Below are positions 9,358-17,438 of a DNA stretch of 64,000 bases, piece by piece. Origin of the DNA: Cyclobacterium amurskyense. GTDB lineage: Bacteria; Bacteroidota; Bacteroidia; Cytophagales; Cyclobacteriaceae. The stretch is taken from positions 4,667,001 through 4,731,000 of the forward strand of contig NZ_CP012040.1 in NCBI RefSeq assembly GCF_001050135.1. Direction: 5' to 3'. The notes under the pieces were generated by a model. That model worked only from the letters and a program-made list of their open reading frames with translations, had not been told where the DNA came from and did not search any database. The number at the start of each line of letters is the position of its first letter. Positions within the stretch are counted from its first letter, which is position 1. The position numbers and the translations under genes were made by a program.

Positions 9358-9628
9358 ACAATTCACTTACTCTTCTAGACAGAATTAGCTTCAGGTTTAA
9401 AATTATTTACAAAATTACTTTTACTCTAGCTCGAAAGTTTGCCTATAAATAATGAACAACATGCTGAAACTCCTGAAATAATTCTTATTTAAAAAATATT
9501 TTTTACTGGTTATTTTCTTTTATATTTTTAACTTTATCAGTAACATTATACCAACTAAGGTTAATAATCCTCCCATAAAAACCATATTTTTCCTTTAAGT
9601 GCATAATTATTTAATAATTATTCGCTGT

Positions 9629-9659
9629 CTTTGTTAACAAAGGAATTTTATCTATTTTG
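9629..9659 (+). promoter_or_regulatory. Perfect palindrome with near-consensus Bacteroidota promoter
   Basis: CTTTGTTAACAAAG at 9629..9642 is a perfect 14 bp palindrome. Its TTTG (9630..9633) could be a -33 element. After 19 bp comes TATTTTG (9653..9659), one base short of the -7 consensus TAnnTTTG. If used, it would give a leader of about 450 nt before the SusC at 10114. The overlap of palindrome and -33 element would suit an operator. Confidence 0.3.
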
Positions 9660-9995
9660 ATCTTGAACAATATATTTTGAAGTAAATAATAAAATATTTA
9701 TACCGTTAGGATTAGTAATTTGAATAGTTATATGTTAGCTTATTAAAATCTATAATTATAAATTAGTTGTTGGTAATATTTTATTATTTAGTAAAAATTA
9801 ATCTTTTAATTTAATAGTTTTAAAGGGTGAGTAAACTTATTTTTTGCAGTATGGTATTGAAGAGAAAAAAACAGACAAACCTAAAAATCAAACCTTAGCA
9901 ATAAAAATTGAAGCAATTCAATTAATAAAATATTTCAAATTAATAACACGTAAAATTTGTCCGCCTTATGTAGAGAAAAAGCCAAAAACGAAAAA

Positions 9996-10015
9996 GCCAT
10001 CTATAAATAGATGGC
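9996..10015. repeat. Hairpin GCCATCTAT / ATAGATGGC in the leader of SusC/D pair 2
   Basis: Perfect inverted repeat flanked by an A-run on the left and no T-run on the right. It is therefore terminator-shaped only for the minus strand, where no gene reads into it. It could be a leader structure of the plus-strand transcript. Confidence 0.4.
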
Positions 10016-10113
10016 CTTCACAAAAGTGATAGACAAATGGGTAAGTTTCTCAGGTTCATCCATTTGATCTAATTTAATGCAGTTCATAAAACAACACTAA
10101 AGCCTACAAAGTT

Positions 10114-13100
10114 ATGAAAAAACGATTACTCACGGGGAATTTGTCAATCAAAGTATTGATTTTCCTTATGGCTATTCAGCTATTTTATCCTAATATCCAC
10201 AAAGGGTATGCTGTTGCCTATTATGATGGAGCTTCTACTCTATTACTTGAAAGCAATTCACCAAAACCGTTCTTTTTGGCAGATGTTACCGTAACAGGTA
10301 CAGTGTCAGACCAAAATGGAGAGCCTATTCCAGGAGCTACGGTTTCTTTACCTGGCACTACTATTGGTACCGCTACCGATTTAGATGGGAAATATTCATT
10401 GACTGTGCCGGAAGAATCTGAATTGGTTTTTTCCTTTATAGGATTTGAGAGCCAACGTATAAAAATTGGAGACCGATCCATTATAAATGTGACCCTATTG
10501 GAATCTACTTCTTCTTTAGATGAGGTTGTGGTTGTAGGTTTCGGTACCCAAAAGAGAGCAAATGTAACTGGAGCAGTAAGTACTGTTTCAGGGGAGGACC
10601 TTGCCAGAAGACCAGTGGTCAATACGGCTGCAGCGTTGCAGGGTACAACACCAGGACTTTCCATCCAAAACAACGGTGGTGCTCCCGGAGATGAAAGTAC
10701 CAGCATCAGGATAAGGGGGGTTGGAACATTGAATAATTCCAATCCATTGATCCTTGTAGATGGGGTAGAACAATCGCTAAGTACAGTTGAACCAAATAAT
10801 ATCGCATCTATTACTGTTTTAAAGGATGCAGCCTCATCTGCCATTTATGGATCAAGAGCAGCAAATGGTGTAATTCTAGTAACTACAAAAAGAGGAGAAG
10901 AAGGTGCTGTCAAGATTACCTACAATAATTTTGTGGGATGGCAAAACCCTAATTTCTTTCCTGAACCAACAGATCCAGTTACCTGGATGAGGTTAGAAAA
11001 TGAGGCCCAGGCCAATGTGGGAGCAAATCCAACCTATAGTGAAACCTATATAGAGAATGTGGCTGCAGGTACCAATCCTTTACAATATCCTTTTGCGGAT
11101 TATGAAGGTGGAATCTTTAATCCAAATGCTTTGCAGCAAAGGCACTCTATTTCCCTTTCCAGTGGTGGAAAATCCGGAAGAGTATTCGCATCTGTAAATT
11201 ATTCTGATACAGATGGAATCCTTCAAAACTTCAATAACAAGCAGGTAACCATGCGGATAAATTCCGACATGTATGCTACTGATAAATTGACGATTAAAAC
11301 CAACCTGATGTATAGGAATAGAGGCTTTAGTGGACCAGGATTTACTGGTCAGCGAATCACCCAAGCCTTACTGCATATCAATAGAAATATTGTAATGGAA
11401 TATCCTGACGGAACTTATGACCTTGTTTCAGGCCAATGGAATGCAAGAGCAATGGTTCAAGAGGGAGAAACAAGCAATATAAGTGATGATGTTTTTGGTC
11501 AGTTAGGTTTTGCTTATACTATCAATGAAGCTTTATCTCTTGAAGGGAATGTTACACTCAACACCGAATCTACAGATGGATTTGTGTTTCAAAATAGCCT
11601 GGCAGGCATGAGGAATTATTTAACTGGTGATTTGGTAAATGTTGGTGGTTGGTTTGCCACTTCGGTGCTTACAGAAAGTCAGATGAACCAACGTGAACTG
11701 AGTCAAAGATTGTATTTGAATTATGACCAAACCTTTGACAAGCATAGTATACAAGGAACGGTTGGTTATGAGGAAATTTACAATAGGTACAAGCAGATTT
11801 CTGCAACTAGAGACAATTTCTATAGCAATGACTTGCGGGATATAAACGCTGGTGATATTCAAAACCAGAAGACAAGTGGTTATTCTCAGGAGTGGAGACT
11901 AAGGTCATTTTTCGGAAGGGCCAACTATAGTTTTGACGACAAATACATGTTCCAGGCCAACGTTAGGTATGATGGATCTTCCAGGTTTGGAGAAGGCAAG
12001 CGTTGGGGTATTTTCCCATCCTTTTCAGCAGGTTGGAGAATTTCTGAAGAAGAATTCCTTAGAGAAGGTGATTTGTTTAGTGATTTAAGGCTTCGAGGCT
12101 CATGGGGTCAATTGGGTAACCAGAGTATTGGACTTTACAGGTACCTCAACACCTATAATCTTGGTACTGGCTACCAGTTTAACAATAACCTGGTCCCAGG
12201 AACAGCCATCACTAGTGCAGGTAATCCTGACATTACCTGGGAAACCACTACAATGACAAATATAGGGTTGGACATGGGCTTTATGGACGATAGGATTGAA
12301 GTAATCGCGGAATATTTTTACAAATATACTGATGATATTTTGATAGAATTACCGATTCCTAGAACCATTGGTTACAACCCTCCAGTTCAAAATGCAGCAG
12401 CAGTTTCTAATAAAGGTTGGGAATTGGCAGTCAATTATCATGGTGCTCCTGCTTCAGACAGTGGGTTTGAGTATTCAGTAGGTTTGAATTTTTCTGATGT
12501 AGTCAGTAGGATTGAAGATTTGAAAGGTACCGGACCATTTTTCCCTGATAAATTTACAGTATGGACTGAAGGTGAATCAATCAATTCCTTGAGAGGTTTA
12601 AAATCTCCTGGTATTTATAAGACCCAAGAGGACTTAGACAATTATCCAGCGACCATTTTTCCTACTGTTACGATTGGAGACATTATATATGAGGATTTAA
12701 ATGGGGATGGTGTTATTTCTCAATCCCTTTATCCTGCAGGCGATCAATATATCATGGGGAATGAAGACCCAAGGTATGAGTTTGGAGTTCGGTTTAGTGC
12801 TTCTTATAAAGGATTTGATTTTTCTATGTTTTGGCAAGGAGTACTTCGTCAGCAACATTCTTTGGATGGTGCTTTGATGGAAGGTCCAAATTATACGAAT
12901 TTTATTCCTACCACCATGGCTAGAGAAGCTTATCACCCTGAAAGAAATCCAAATGGCACCTGGCCAATGGTGAGATCTGGGAATTCAGCCAACCTAATGG
13001 AGTCAGATTTTTGGTTACAAAACACCAGTTATCTTAGATTAAAGAATTTCCAATTAGGGTATACTATACCTCAAAATCTTGTAGCCAACCTGAGAGTTTA

Positions 13101-13227
13101 TATCTCCGGAGAAAACATGTTGACTTTTACAGAAACAGAGCTGTTCGATCCGGAAACACCTAGAGGTAGAAGCCAATTCTTCCCTCACAGCAAACTTTTC
13201 AGTGGTGGCATAAACGTAAGGTTTTAA
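10114..13227 (+). CDS. SusC/RagA-family TonB-linked outer-membrane transporter (pair 2)
   Basis: A 1037-residue protein. A signal segment around residues 10-32 is followed by a linker, a carboxypeptidase-regulatory-like domain (residues about 58-140, SDQNGEPIPGATVSLPGT), the DEVVVVGFGTQKR segment, and the plug motif LKDAASSAIYGSRAANGV. The barrel ends in FSGGINVRF. No STN domain is present. The partner susD starts 18 bp downstream. It is a paralogue of pair 1 but clearly divergent, so the two pairs are likely to take up different ligands. No regulator or enzyme gene is attached to the operon. Confidence 0.96.
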   Translation: MKKRLLTGNLSIKVLIFLMAIQLFYPNIHKGYAVAYYDGASTLLLESNSPKPFFLADVTVTGTVSDQNGEPIPGATVSLPGTTIGTATDLDGKYSLTVPEESELVFSFIGFESQRIKIGDRSIINVTLLESTSSLDEVVVVGFGTQKRANVTGAVSTVSGEDLARRPVVNTAAALQGTTPGLSIQNNGGAPGDESTSIRIRGVGTLNNSNPLILVDGVEQSLSTVEPNNIASITVLKDAASSAIYGSRAANGVILVTTKRGEEGAVKITYNNFVGWQNPNFFPEPTDPVTWMRLENEAQANVGANPTYSETYIENVAAGTNPLQYPFADYEGGIFNPNALQQRHSISLSSGGKSGRVFASVNYSDTDGILQNFNNKQVTMRINSDMYATDKLTIKTNLMYRNRGFSGPGFTGQRITQALLHINRNIVMEYPDGTYDLVSGQWNARAMVQEGETSNISDDVFGQLGFAYTINEALSLEGNVTLNTESTDGFVFQNSLAGMRNYLTGDLVNVGGWFATSVLTESQMNQRELSQRLYLNYDQTFDKHSIQGTVGYEEIYNRYKQISATRDNFYSNDLRDINAGDIQNQKTSGYSQEWRLRSFFGRANYSFDDKYMFQANVRYDGSSRFGEGKRWGIFPSFSAGWRISEEEFLREGDLFSDLRLRGSWGQLGNQSIGLYRYLNTYNLGTGYQFNNNLVPGTAITSAGNPDITWETTTMTNIGLDMGFMDDRIEVIAEYFYKYTDDILIELPIPRTIGYNPPVQNAAAVSNKGWELAVNYHGAPASDSGFEYSVGLNFSDVVSRIEDLKGTGPFFPDKFTVWTEGESINSLRGLKSPGIYKTQEDLDNYPATIFPTVTIGDIIYEDLNGDGVISQSLYPAGDQYIMGNEDPRYEFGVRFSASYKGFDFSMFWQGVLRQQHSLDGALMEGPNYTNFIPTTMAREAYHPERNPNGTWPMVRSGNSANLMESDFWLQNTSYLRLKNFQLGYTIPQNLVANLRVYISGENMLTFTETELFDPETPRGRSQFFPHSKLFSGGINVRF

Positions 13228-13245
13228 TCTAAAAAAGGAAAAGCG

Positions 13246-14802
13246 ATGAAATTTATAAATAAAACAATAAAATATATAGGACTGTCTTATTTGGCTTTGG
13301 GCATGTTTAGCTGTGACCAAGGGCTGGATTTGGTTCCTCCCGGACAAGTTTCAGAACTAATTTACTGGCAACAAGAAAAAGATGCTAATCTCGCAGTAAA
13401 TGGGATTTATGCGGAATTGGATGGTCAGTTAATGGTCAAAGAATTGGATGGTGCAACGGATATTGGATTTCGAGCACCTTCCGGACCTGGCTCTTTACAT
13501 GATGTGACTATGGGGTCTTTTGATCCCGTCAACGCAGCGATTGGGTCTCAGTGGGACAGGTATTACAGAGGGATACAAAGGGCCAATAATGTGTTGGCAA
13601 ATATTGACAGGATAGAACAAGGAGATCAAGAATTGTTGTCCAGATACAAAGCAGAAGCAAGGTTTTTACGTGCTTTCTTTTATACCCAATTAAGTAGTCT
13701 TTGGGGGGATGTACCCTTGATCTTAGAGCCACTTGAAATTACTGATCAAATCGGAAGAACAGCAAAATCTGAAGTTGTTGATTTTGTGATTGCTGAGTTG
13801 GATCAGATAATTCAGGGAAGTCAATTGCCTTTGAGTTATACCCAAGAAGTAGGTAGAGCTACTTTAGGTGCTGCTATAGCATTGAAAGCCAGGGTTGCCT
13901 ACAGAAATGAAAGGTATGCTGTTGCCAGAGATGCTTCTAAGGCAGTCATGGATTTAGGAATCTATGAACTTTATCCAGACTATGGGAAATTATTTAATTA
14001 TGCTGGGCAGAATTCTTCAGAAGTGATTTTTGATAGACAATATGCAGTAGGTGGTGATACTTACAATGCCTTTTCGTTTTCTGCAGCTTCTATAGGTGGT
14101 GGATCTGTAGTGGAACCCATTCACAATTTGTTTTTAAAATATGGGTACAAAGGACCTAAAAATCCCAACAACCCTTTTGAAAACATTGATCCAAGATGGA
14201 ATTTCACGACTTATTATACAGGACAGCCAATTGGTACCAGCACCTTTAACTCATTGCCGGATAGTCCTACAGCAGATAGGGTGAGGTCTTCGGAATTTTC
14301 TACGGTAAATGGCTACAACTTGAAGAAGTGGGTGGATTTTGAAGCTGATGGCACCAATCCCAATACAGGTTCTATCAATATGATTTTGATACGTTATGCC
14401 GATGTGCTACTTATGTATGCTGAATCCAAAATAGAATTGAATGAAATTGACGATTCAGTCTACGAGGCGATAAATAGGGTTAGGCAAAGACCAACTGTAG
14501 AAATGCCTCCCATAGAGACAGGTAAAACCCAAGAGGAGTTTAGAGCAATCATCAGGGATGAAAGAGCGGTTGAATTGGCTTTTGAGGGATTACGTTTGTA
14601 TGACATGAACAGATGGAAGATCGGAGAGGACAAAATTGGCACGGTAGAAGGACTGTATTACCTCAACGAAGCTAGTGGAGAATGGGAAACCATTACCAGT
14701 GGCCTGACAAGGACATTCAGACCTGAGCGGGATTATTTATGGCCAATTCCTCAAGCAGAGATTGATATTAATGATAATATGACGCAAAACCCGAATTATT
14801 AA
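13246..14802 (+). CDS. SusD/RagB-family surface lipoprotein (pair 2)
   Basis: A 518-residue lipoprotein with lipobox-like LGMFSC near residue 24. SusD motifs: LIRYADVLLMYAESKIELNE near 380, RDERAVELAFEGLRLYDMNR near 440, and MTQNPNY at the end. It follows the SusC by 18 bp and is closed by a strong terminator, so the two genes form one operon. It should bind the ligand at the cell surface for the SusC barrel. Ligand unknown. Confidence 0.95.
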   Translation: MKFINKTIKYIGLSYLALGMFSCDQGLDLVPPGQVSELIYWQQEKDANLAVNGIYAELDGQLMVKELDGATDIGFRAPSGPGSLHDVTMGSFDPVNAAIGSQWDRYYRGIQRANNVLANIDRIEQGDQELLSRYKAEARFLRAFFYTQLSSLWGDVPLILEPLEITDQIGRTAKSEVVDFVIAELDQIIQGSQLPLSYTQEVGRATLGAAIALKARVAYRNERYAVARDASKAVMDLGIYELYPDYGKLFNYAGQNSSEVIFDRQYAVGGDTYNAFSFSAASIGGGSVVEPIHNLFLKYGYKGPKNPNNPFENIDPRWNFTTYYTGQPIGTSTFNSLPDSPTADRVRSSEFSTVNGYNLKKWVDFEADGTNPNTGSINMILIRYADVLLMYAESKIELNEIDDSVYEAINRVRQRPTVEMPPIETGKTQEEFRAIIRDERAVELAFEGLRLYDMNRWKIGEDKIGTVEGLYYLNEASGEWETITSGLTRTFRPERDYLWPIPQAEIDINDNMTQNPNY

Positions 14803-14852
14803 GGATACGCTGCATTTATCAAGTTAAAGTATAGATCTTAATGTTGAATAAA

Positions 14853-14888
14853 AACCCACAAACGATTTGTTTGTGGGTTATATTTTTA
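14853..14888 (+). terminator. Rho-independent terminator after SusC/D pair 2
   Basis: An 11 bp perfect stem AACCCACAAAC / GTTTGTGGGTT (14853..14879) with a 5-nt loop, followed by a T-rich tail. Confidence 0.88.
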
Positions 14889-14971
14889 GCCTCAACATTG
14901 CTTGTTGAGTAATTTTGAGTGTTTAAAAAAATTGAAAATGGTACTTTAACCAACCTCCCAAATTTGGTATC

Positions 14972-15181
14972 TTGGAAAAAAATAGTCCAAGACTTGATGC
15001 GCTAAAATTAGAACTTATAGAATGGTTAACTAAGATAGAGGACAAGGAAACCATTGAAAATTTGAAAATTGAAGAGGAAGCGAAATCTGAAAACAATGAT
15101 TGGTGGGTTGAATTATCTGCATCGGAATAATCCGGTGTTGAGAGATGTCTAAGAGATATTCTAAATGGCCGACAGTTTCGC
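14972..15181 (+). pseudogene. Decayed RelB/ParD-type antitoxin (addiction-module component)
   Basis: One frame from about 14972 reads LDALKLELIEWLTKIEDKET, then NDWWVELSASE, a TAA at 15128, then SGVERCLRDILNGRQ. This matches the layout of a small Bacteroidota antitoxin family as I know it: a helix like LKLELIEWLTxLED, a WW motif, and a GIERGLKDIEEGR-like tail. A final SHDEAKG segment is found only in another frame (from about 15176), which points to a frameshift as well. No good start codon is visible. The gene is therefore inactivated by a nonsense codon and a likely frameshift. It lies directly before the remnant of the matching toxin. Confidence 0.65.
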
Positions 15182-15439
15182 ATGACGAAGCAAAAGGTAA
15201 ATTTAGATTATTATTTAAGATGGTCCGTTGAAGCCTCCGTACCTTAGAGGATTCTGGAAGGTATCCACTTTAAATAGACCAATAGAGAAGTTGATGTTTT
15301 TAAGCTTAAATTGAGTCCTCAACTTGGTTTAATTACTCAAAACCGACTTATGCCTTCTTCTTGTAAATCTAGTTTGAGAAAAGCAGTGTTAAGTAGACAG
15401 ACAACAATTTTTTACCAAATAATTGATCACACTATTTAA
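15182..15439 (+). pseudogene. Decayed RelE/ParE-family toxin
   Basis: One continuous frame reads LDYYLRWSVEASVP, a stop at 15245, RILEGIHFK, a stop at 15275, then TNREVDVFKLKLSPQLGLIT, QNRLMPSS, and SLRKAVLSRQTTIFYQIID. The order of segments is that of ParE/RelE-like mRNA-interferase or gyrase-poison toxins (W-S-x-E-A, the L-x-x-L helix, and the R-K-A-V-L-x-x-x-T-x-x-Y-x-I strands). Two in-frame stops make the gene non-functional. With the preceding antitoxin remnant it forms a dead type II toxin-antitoxin locus; the C-terminal tail also ends early. Confidence 0.7.
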
Positions 15440-15486
15440 TTGAAAAAACTACACATTAATAGAAAGGACATAGGTAAATTGAAATA

Positions 15487-15978
15487 ATGCAAGAAATTGA
15501 TCAAAACGTAACCATAAAAATGAAGGGAAAGCCAATTGGTGGGTGGCTGTGGGTCATAATGGTCATACTTTTAGGTAGTGCCATTCAACTTATTATTAGT
15601 ATTTTAACAACTTTAAATGAGTTTTTGGCTGATGATTGGCAAATGTTTTTTCAGACAAATGATAATCTACTAAAAATCAGAATTTACATTTACGCCTACC
15701 TGATTATTTCAATGTTAATAGGGCTTGGCATTCTTGTTTGGAGCCTCATTATATTCTTTCAAAAGAAAAAGAAATTCCCTACGGTTTTTATCGGACTTCT
15801 TGGTTACTTCATTTTGACAGAAGTTTTAAGAATTTACTTTTTGGACTATTATGCTAACCTCACGGACCAAGACGCAAGCAATATTGAAAGTAGCCTTGCC
15901 AAAACTGGAATTATGGCCATAATTACTGGGCTTTACTTAAATAAGGGGAGGCGTCCAAATCAAACCTTTGTTAGGTGA
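15487..15978 (+). CDS. DUF2569-like integral membrane protein
   Basis: A 163-residue protein with about four hydrophobic segments: near residues 20-43, 68-90, 98-115 and 138-150. The opening GKPIGGWLWVIMVILLGSAI, with a GGWL motif before the first helix, and the closing GRRPNQTFVR resemble DUF2569 proteins. The function of that family is unknown. It stands alone, 47 bp after the toxin remnant, and the start ATG follows an A-rich stretch. Confidence 0.65.
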   Translation: MQEIDQNVTIKMKGKPIGGWLWVIMVILLGSAIQLIISILTTLNEFLADDWQMFFQTNDNLLKIRIYIYAYLIISMLIGLGILVWSLIIFFQKKKKFPTVFIGLLGYFILTEVLRIYFLDYYANLTDQDASNIESSLAKTGIMAIITGLYLNKGRRPNQTFVR

Positions 15979-16223
15979 AAATTTGTCTGTGAAATGCTCA
16001 ATATTGAGACTAAATTTAGGATAGGGTGAATTTTAAACCAGATGGCTTTGGTTGGTTTGTTTTCCTAGAGTATTTTTAATAAATCAGCACATAATTCTCA
16101 ACTTTTGGTTCTATACAATTACAAATAGTAAAATACTTAATGATGTGTATTGACTTGGTAAGAAGTCAATATCCAGCATTTTTTATAGCTAACTTGTCTA
16201 TACTATTAAAATCTCATTTTAAA

Positions 16224-17036
16224 ATGAAGTCAATAACAAAGCTCCTTTATCTTGCCCTCTTTTCCTTTTGCATTTTAAGCTGCAAATTGCAAAAGAAGCA
16301 AGAAATCCAAGCGGTCGAAAAACCTAGCAATACAGCCATAATACCAGTTCCAAAACTTGAAGATGACAGTTACGATTGGTTGGTGCGCCATAATGATATT
16401 CTTGAGGTAAAAGATTCATTGGACCCAGAAATTGTTTTAATAGGAAATTCGATCACTCATTTTTGGGGAGGCGATTACCCCCCACTGAAATATGCCGATG
16501 GAAGATCAAGAATATCCAATGGCCCAAATTCATGGCAGGAAACATTTAAGAACCATAGGGTTTTGAATTTAGGTTTTGGCTGGGACCGTACTCAAAATGT
16601 GCTCTGGCGTTTGAACAATGGGGAACTTGATGGGCTTGATCCAAAATTGGTAATTATCCATATAGGCACCAACAATACCAGTGAAACGAAAAATGCACGC
16701 ATGAATACTGCTGCAGAAATAGTTGAAGGAATCGCTGCAATTTATACCAGCGTTCGAACTAAAGCGCCAAATGCTAAAATTGTATTAATGGAAATAATGC
16801 CTCGTGAAGAAAAGCCAGATAATCCACGAAGGATATTTATCAATGAAACAAACCAATTGTTAAAGCTATATGCAGCTGATAAAAAGATAATATTGCTAGA
16901 CATTGCTTCTAAAATGCTGGACTCAGATGGTCTCCTTACCAAAAAGGTCACCCTTGATTTCTGCCATCCCAATGAAGCAGGATATCAAATTTGGGGCGAA
17001 GCACTAGGCCCTTTTATTGATAGTATGGGAGATTAA
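16224..17036 (+). CDS. SGNH/GDSL-type esterase lipoprotein
   Basis: I chose the ATG at 16224 because it starts a clean lipoprotein signal, MKSITKLLYLALFSFCILSC. An ATG at 16140 in the same frame would bury that signal behind 28 residues. The 270-residue protein has all SGNH blocks: nucleophile Ser76 in VLIGNSITHFWGG, the oxyanion Gly in LGFGWDRTQN, Asn150 in IHIGTNN, and Asp245/His248 in LDFCHPNEAGY. It resembles the PAF-acetylhydrolase-like branch, members of which deacetylate glycans or lipids. Being a lipoprotein, it probably acts in the periplasm or at the surface. It precedes a beta-helix lipoprotein and could remove ester groups from polysaccharides, which is inference. Confidence 0.9.
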   Translation: MKSITKLLYLALFSFCILSCKLQKKQEIQAVEKPSNTAIIPVPKLEDDSYDWLVRHNDILEVKDSLDPEIVLIGNSITHFWGGDYPPLKYADGRSRISNGPNSWQETFKNHRVLNLGFGWDRTQNVLWRLNNGELDGLDPKLVIIHIGTNNTSETKNARMNTAAEIVEGIAAIYTSVRTKAPNAKIVLMEIMPREEKPDNPRRIFINETNQLLKLYAADKKIILLDIASKMLDSDGLLTKKVTLDFCHPNEAGYQIWGEALGPFIDSMGD

Positions 17037-17438
17037 TAATCAAATTATTTTAACACTTTAAAATTGCAATAGAGGTTGGATTATTTTAGCTGGGTAGAAA
17101 TATGGAATAGATAATCTATATCGCTTCAAAATAAGCAACTTTGTTGTTGTTTCCAATTTCACTATAGAGGTGCTATGCTAAAACCTCCAAATAGCCTGAT
17201 TTTCTCTCGATTGCAACACTTCCCCTAAACACGGGACAGGCTTTACCTCTAACTACTGTCAGGGTGGAGAAATCCTATTACAATAACTGGATTTAAATGA
17301 CTGCATATTTTCCTATCTTAGGATCAAGACAATAGGAATGCTATTAAGAGATAATTACCCTTAGACTATAAAAGATATTTCTTGTAACTGGAAAAACGCG
17401 GGATTCTTAAACATATCAAAAAATTTAAAAAAAAATCA
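17037..17438. other. 402 bp intergenic region
   Basis: About half is repeat copy B (17091..17296). The remainder is AT-rich with no gene or clear promoter. No terminator for the SGNH esterase gene was found. Confidence 0.6.
17091..17296 (-). repeat. MITE-like dispersed repeat, copy B (degenerate full-length)
   Basis: Reverse-complement copy of the family. Conserved blocks include ACGGGACAGGCTTTACCTCT and TGCTATGCTAAAACCTCCAA, and the outer ends are recognisable (GAAATATGGAATAG on the left, ATCCTATTACAATAACTGGA on the right). It carries more substitutions than A, C or D. In particular the CACC/GGTG hairpin is partly lost, so it looks like an old copy. Confidence 0.75.

Larger units (their letters stand above)
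9358..10113. other. 756 bp AT-rich intergenic region before SusC/D pair 2
   Basis: No convincing gene. The 61-codon frame at 9844..10029 is lysine-rich, has no recognisable features and runs into a hairpin. The region holds a 14 bp palindrome with promoter-like elements (9629..9659) and a hairpin at 9996..10015. Most of the rest is low-complexity A/T. Confidence 0.6.

Noticed and set aside
9844..10029. 61-codon lysine-rich open frame
   Set aside because: Low-complexity composition, no good start context, and it runs into an inverted repeat.
10221..10844. 207-codon minus-strand open frame
   Set aside because: Antisense shadow of the SusC regulatory-like and plug domains; the plus-strand protein is certain.
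14923..15183. 86-codon minus-strand open frame
   Set aside because: Antisense of the antitoxin remnant; Ser/Phe/Leu-rich shadow composition.
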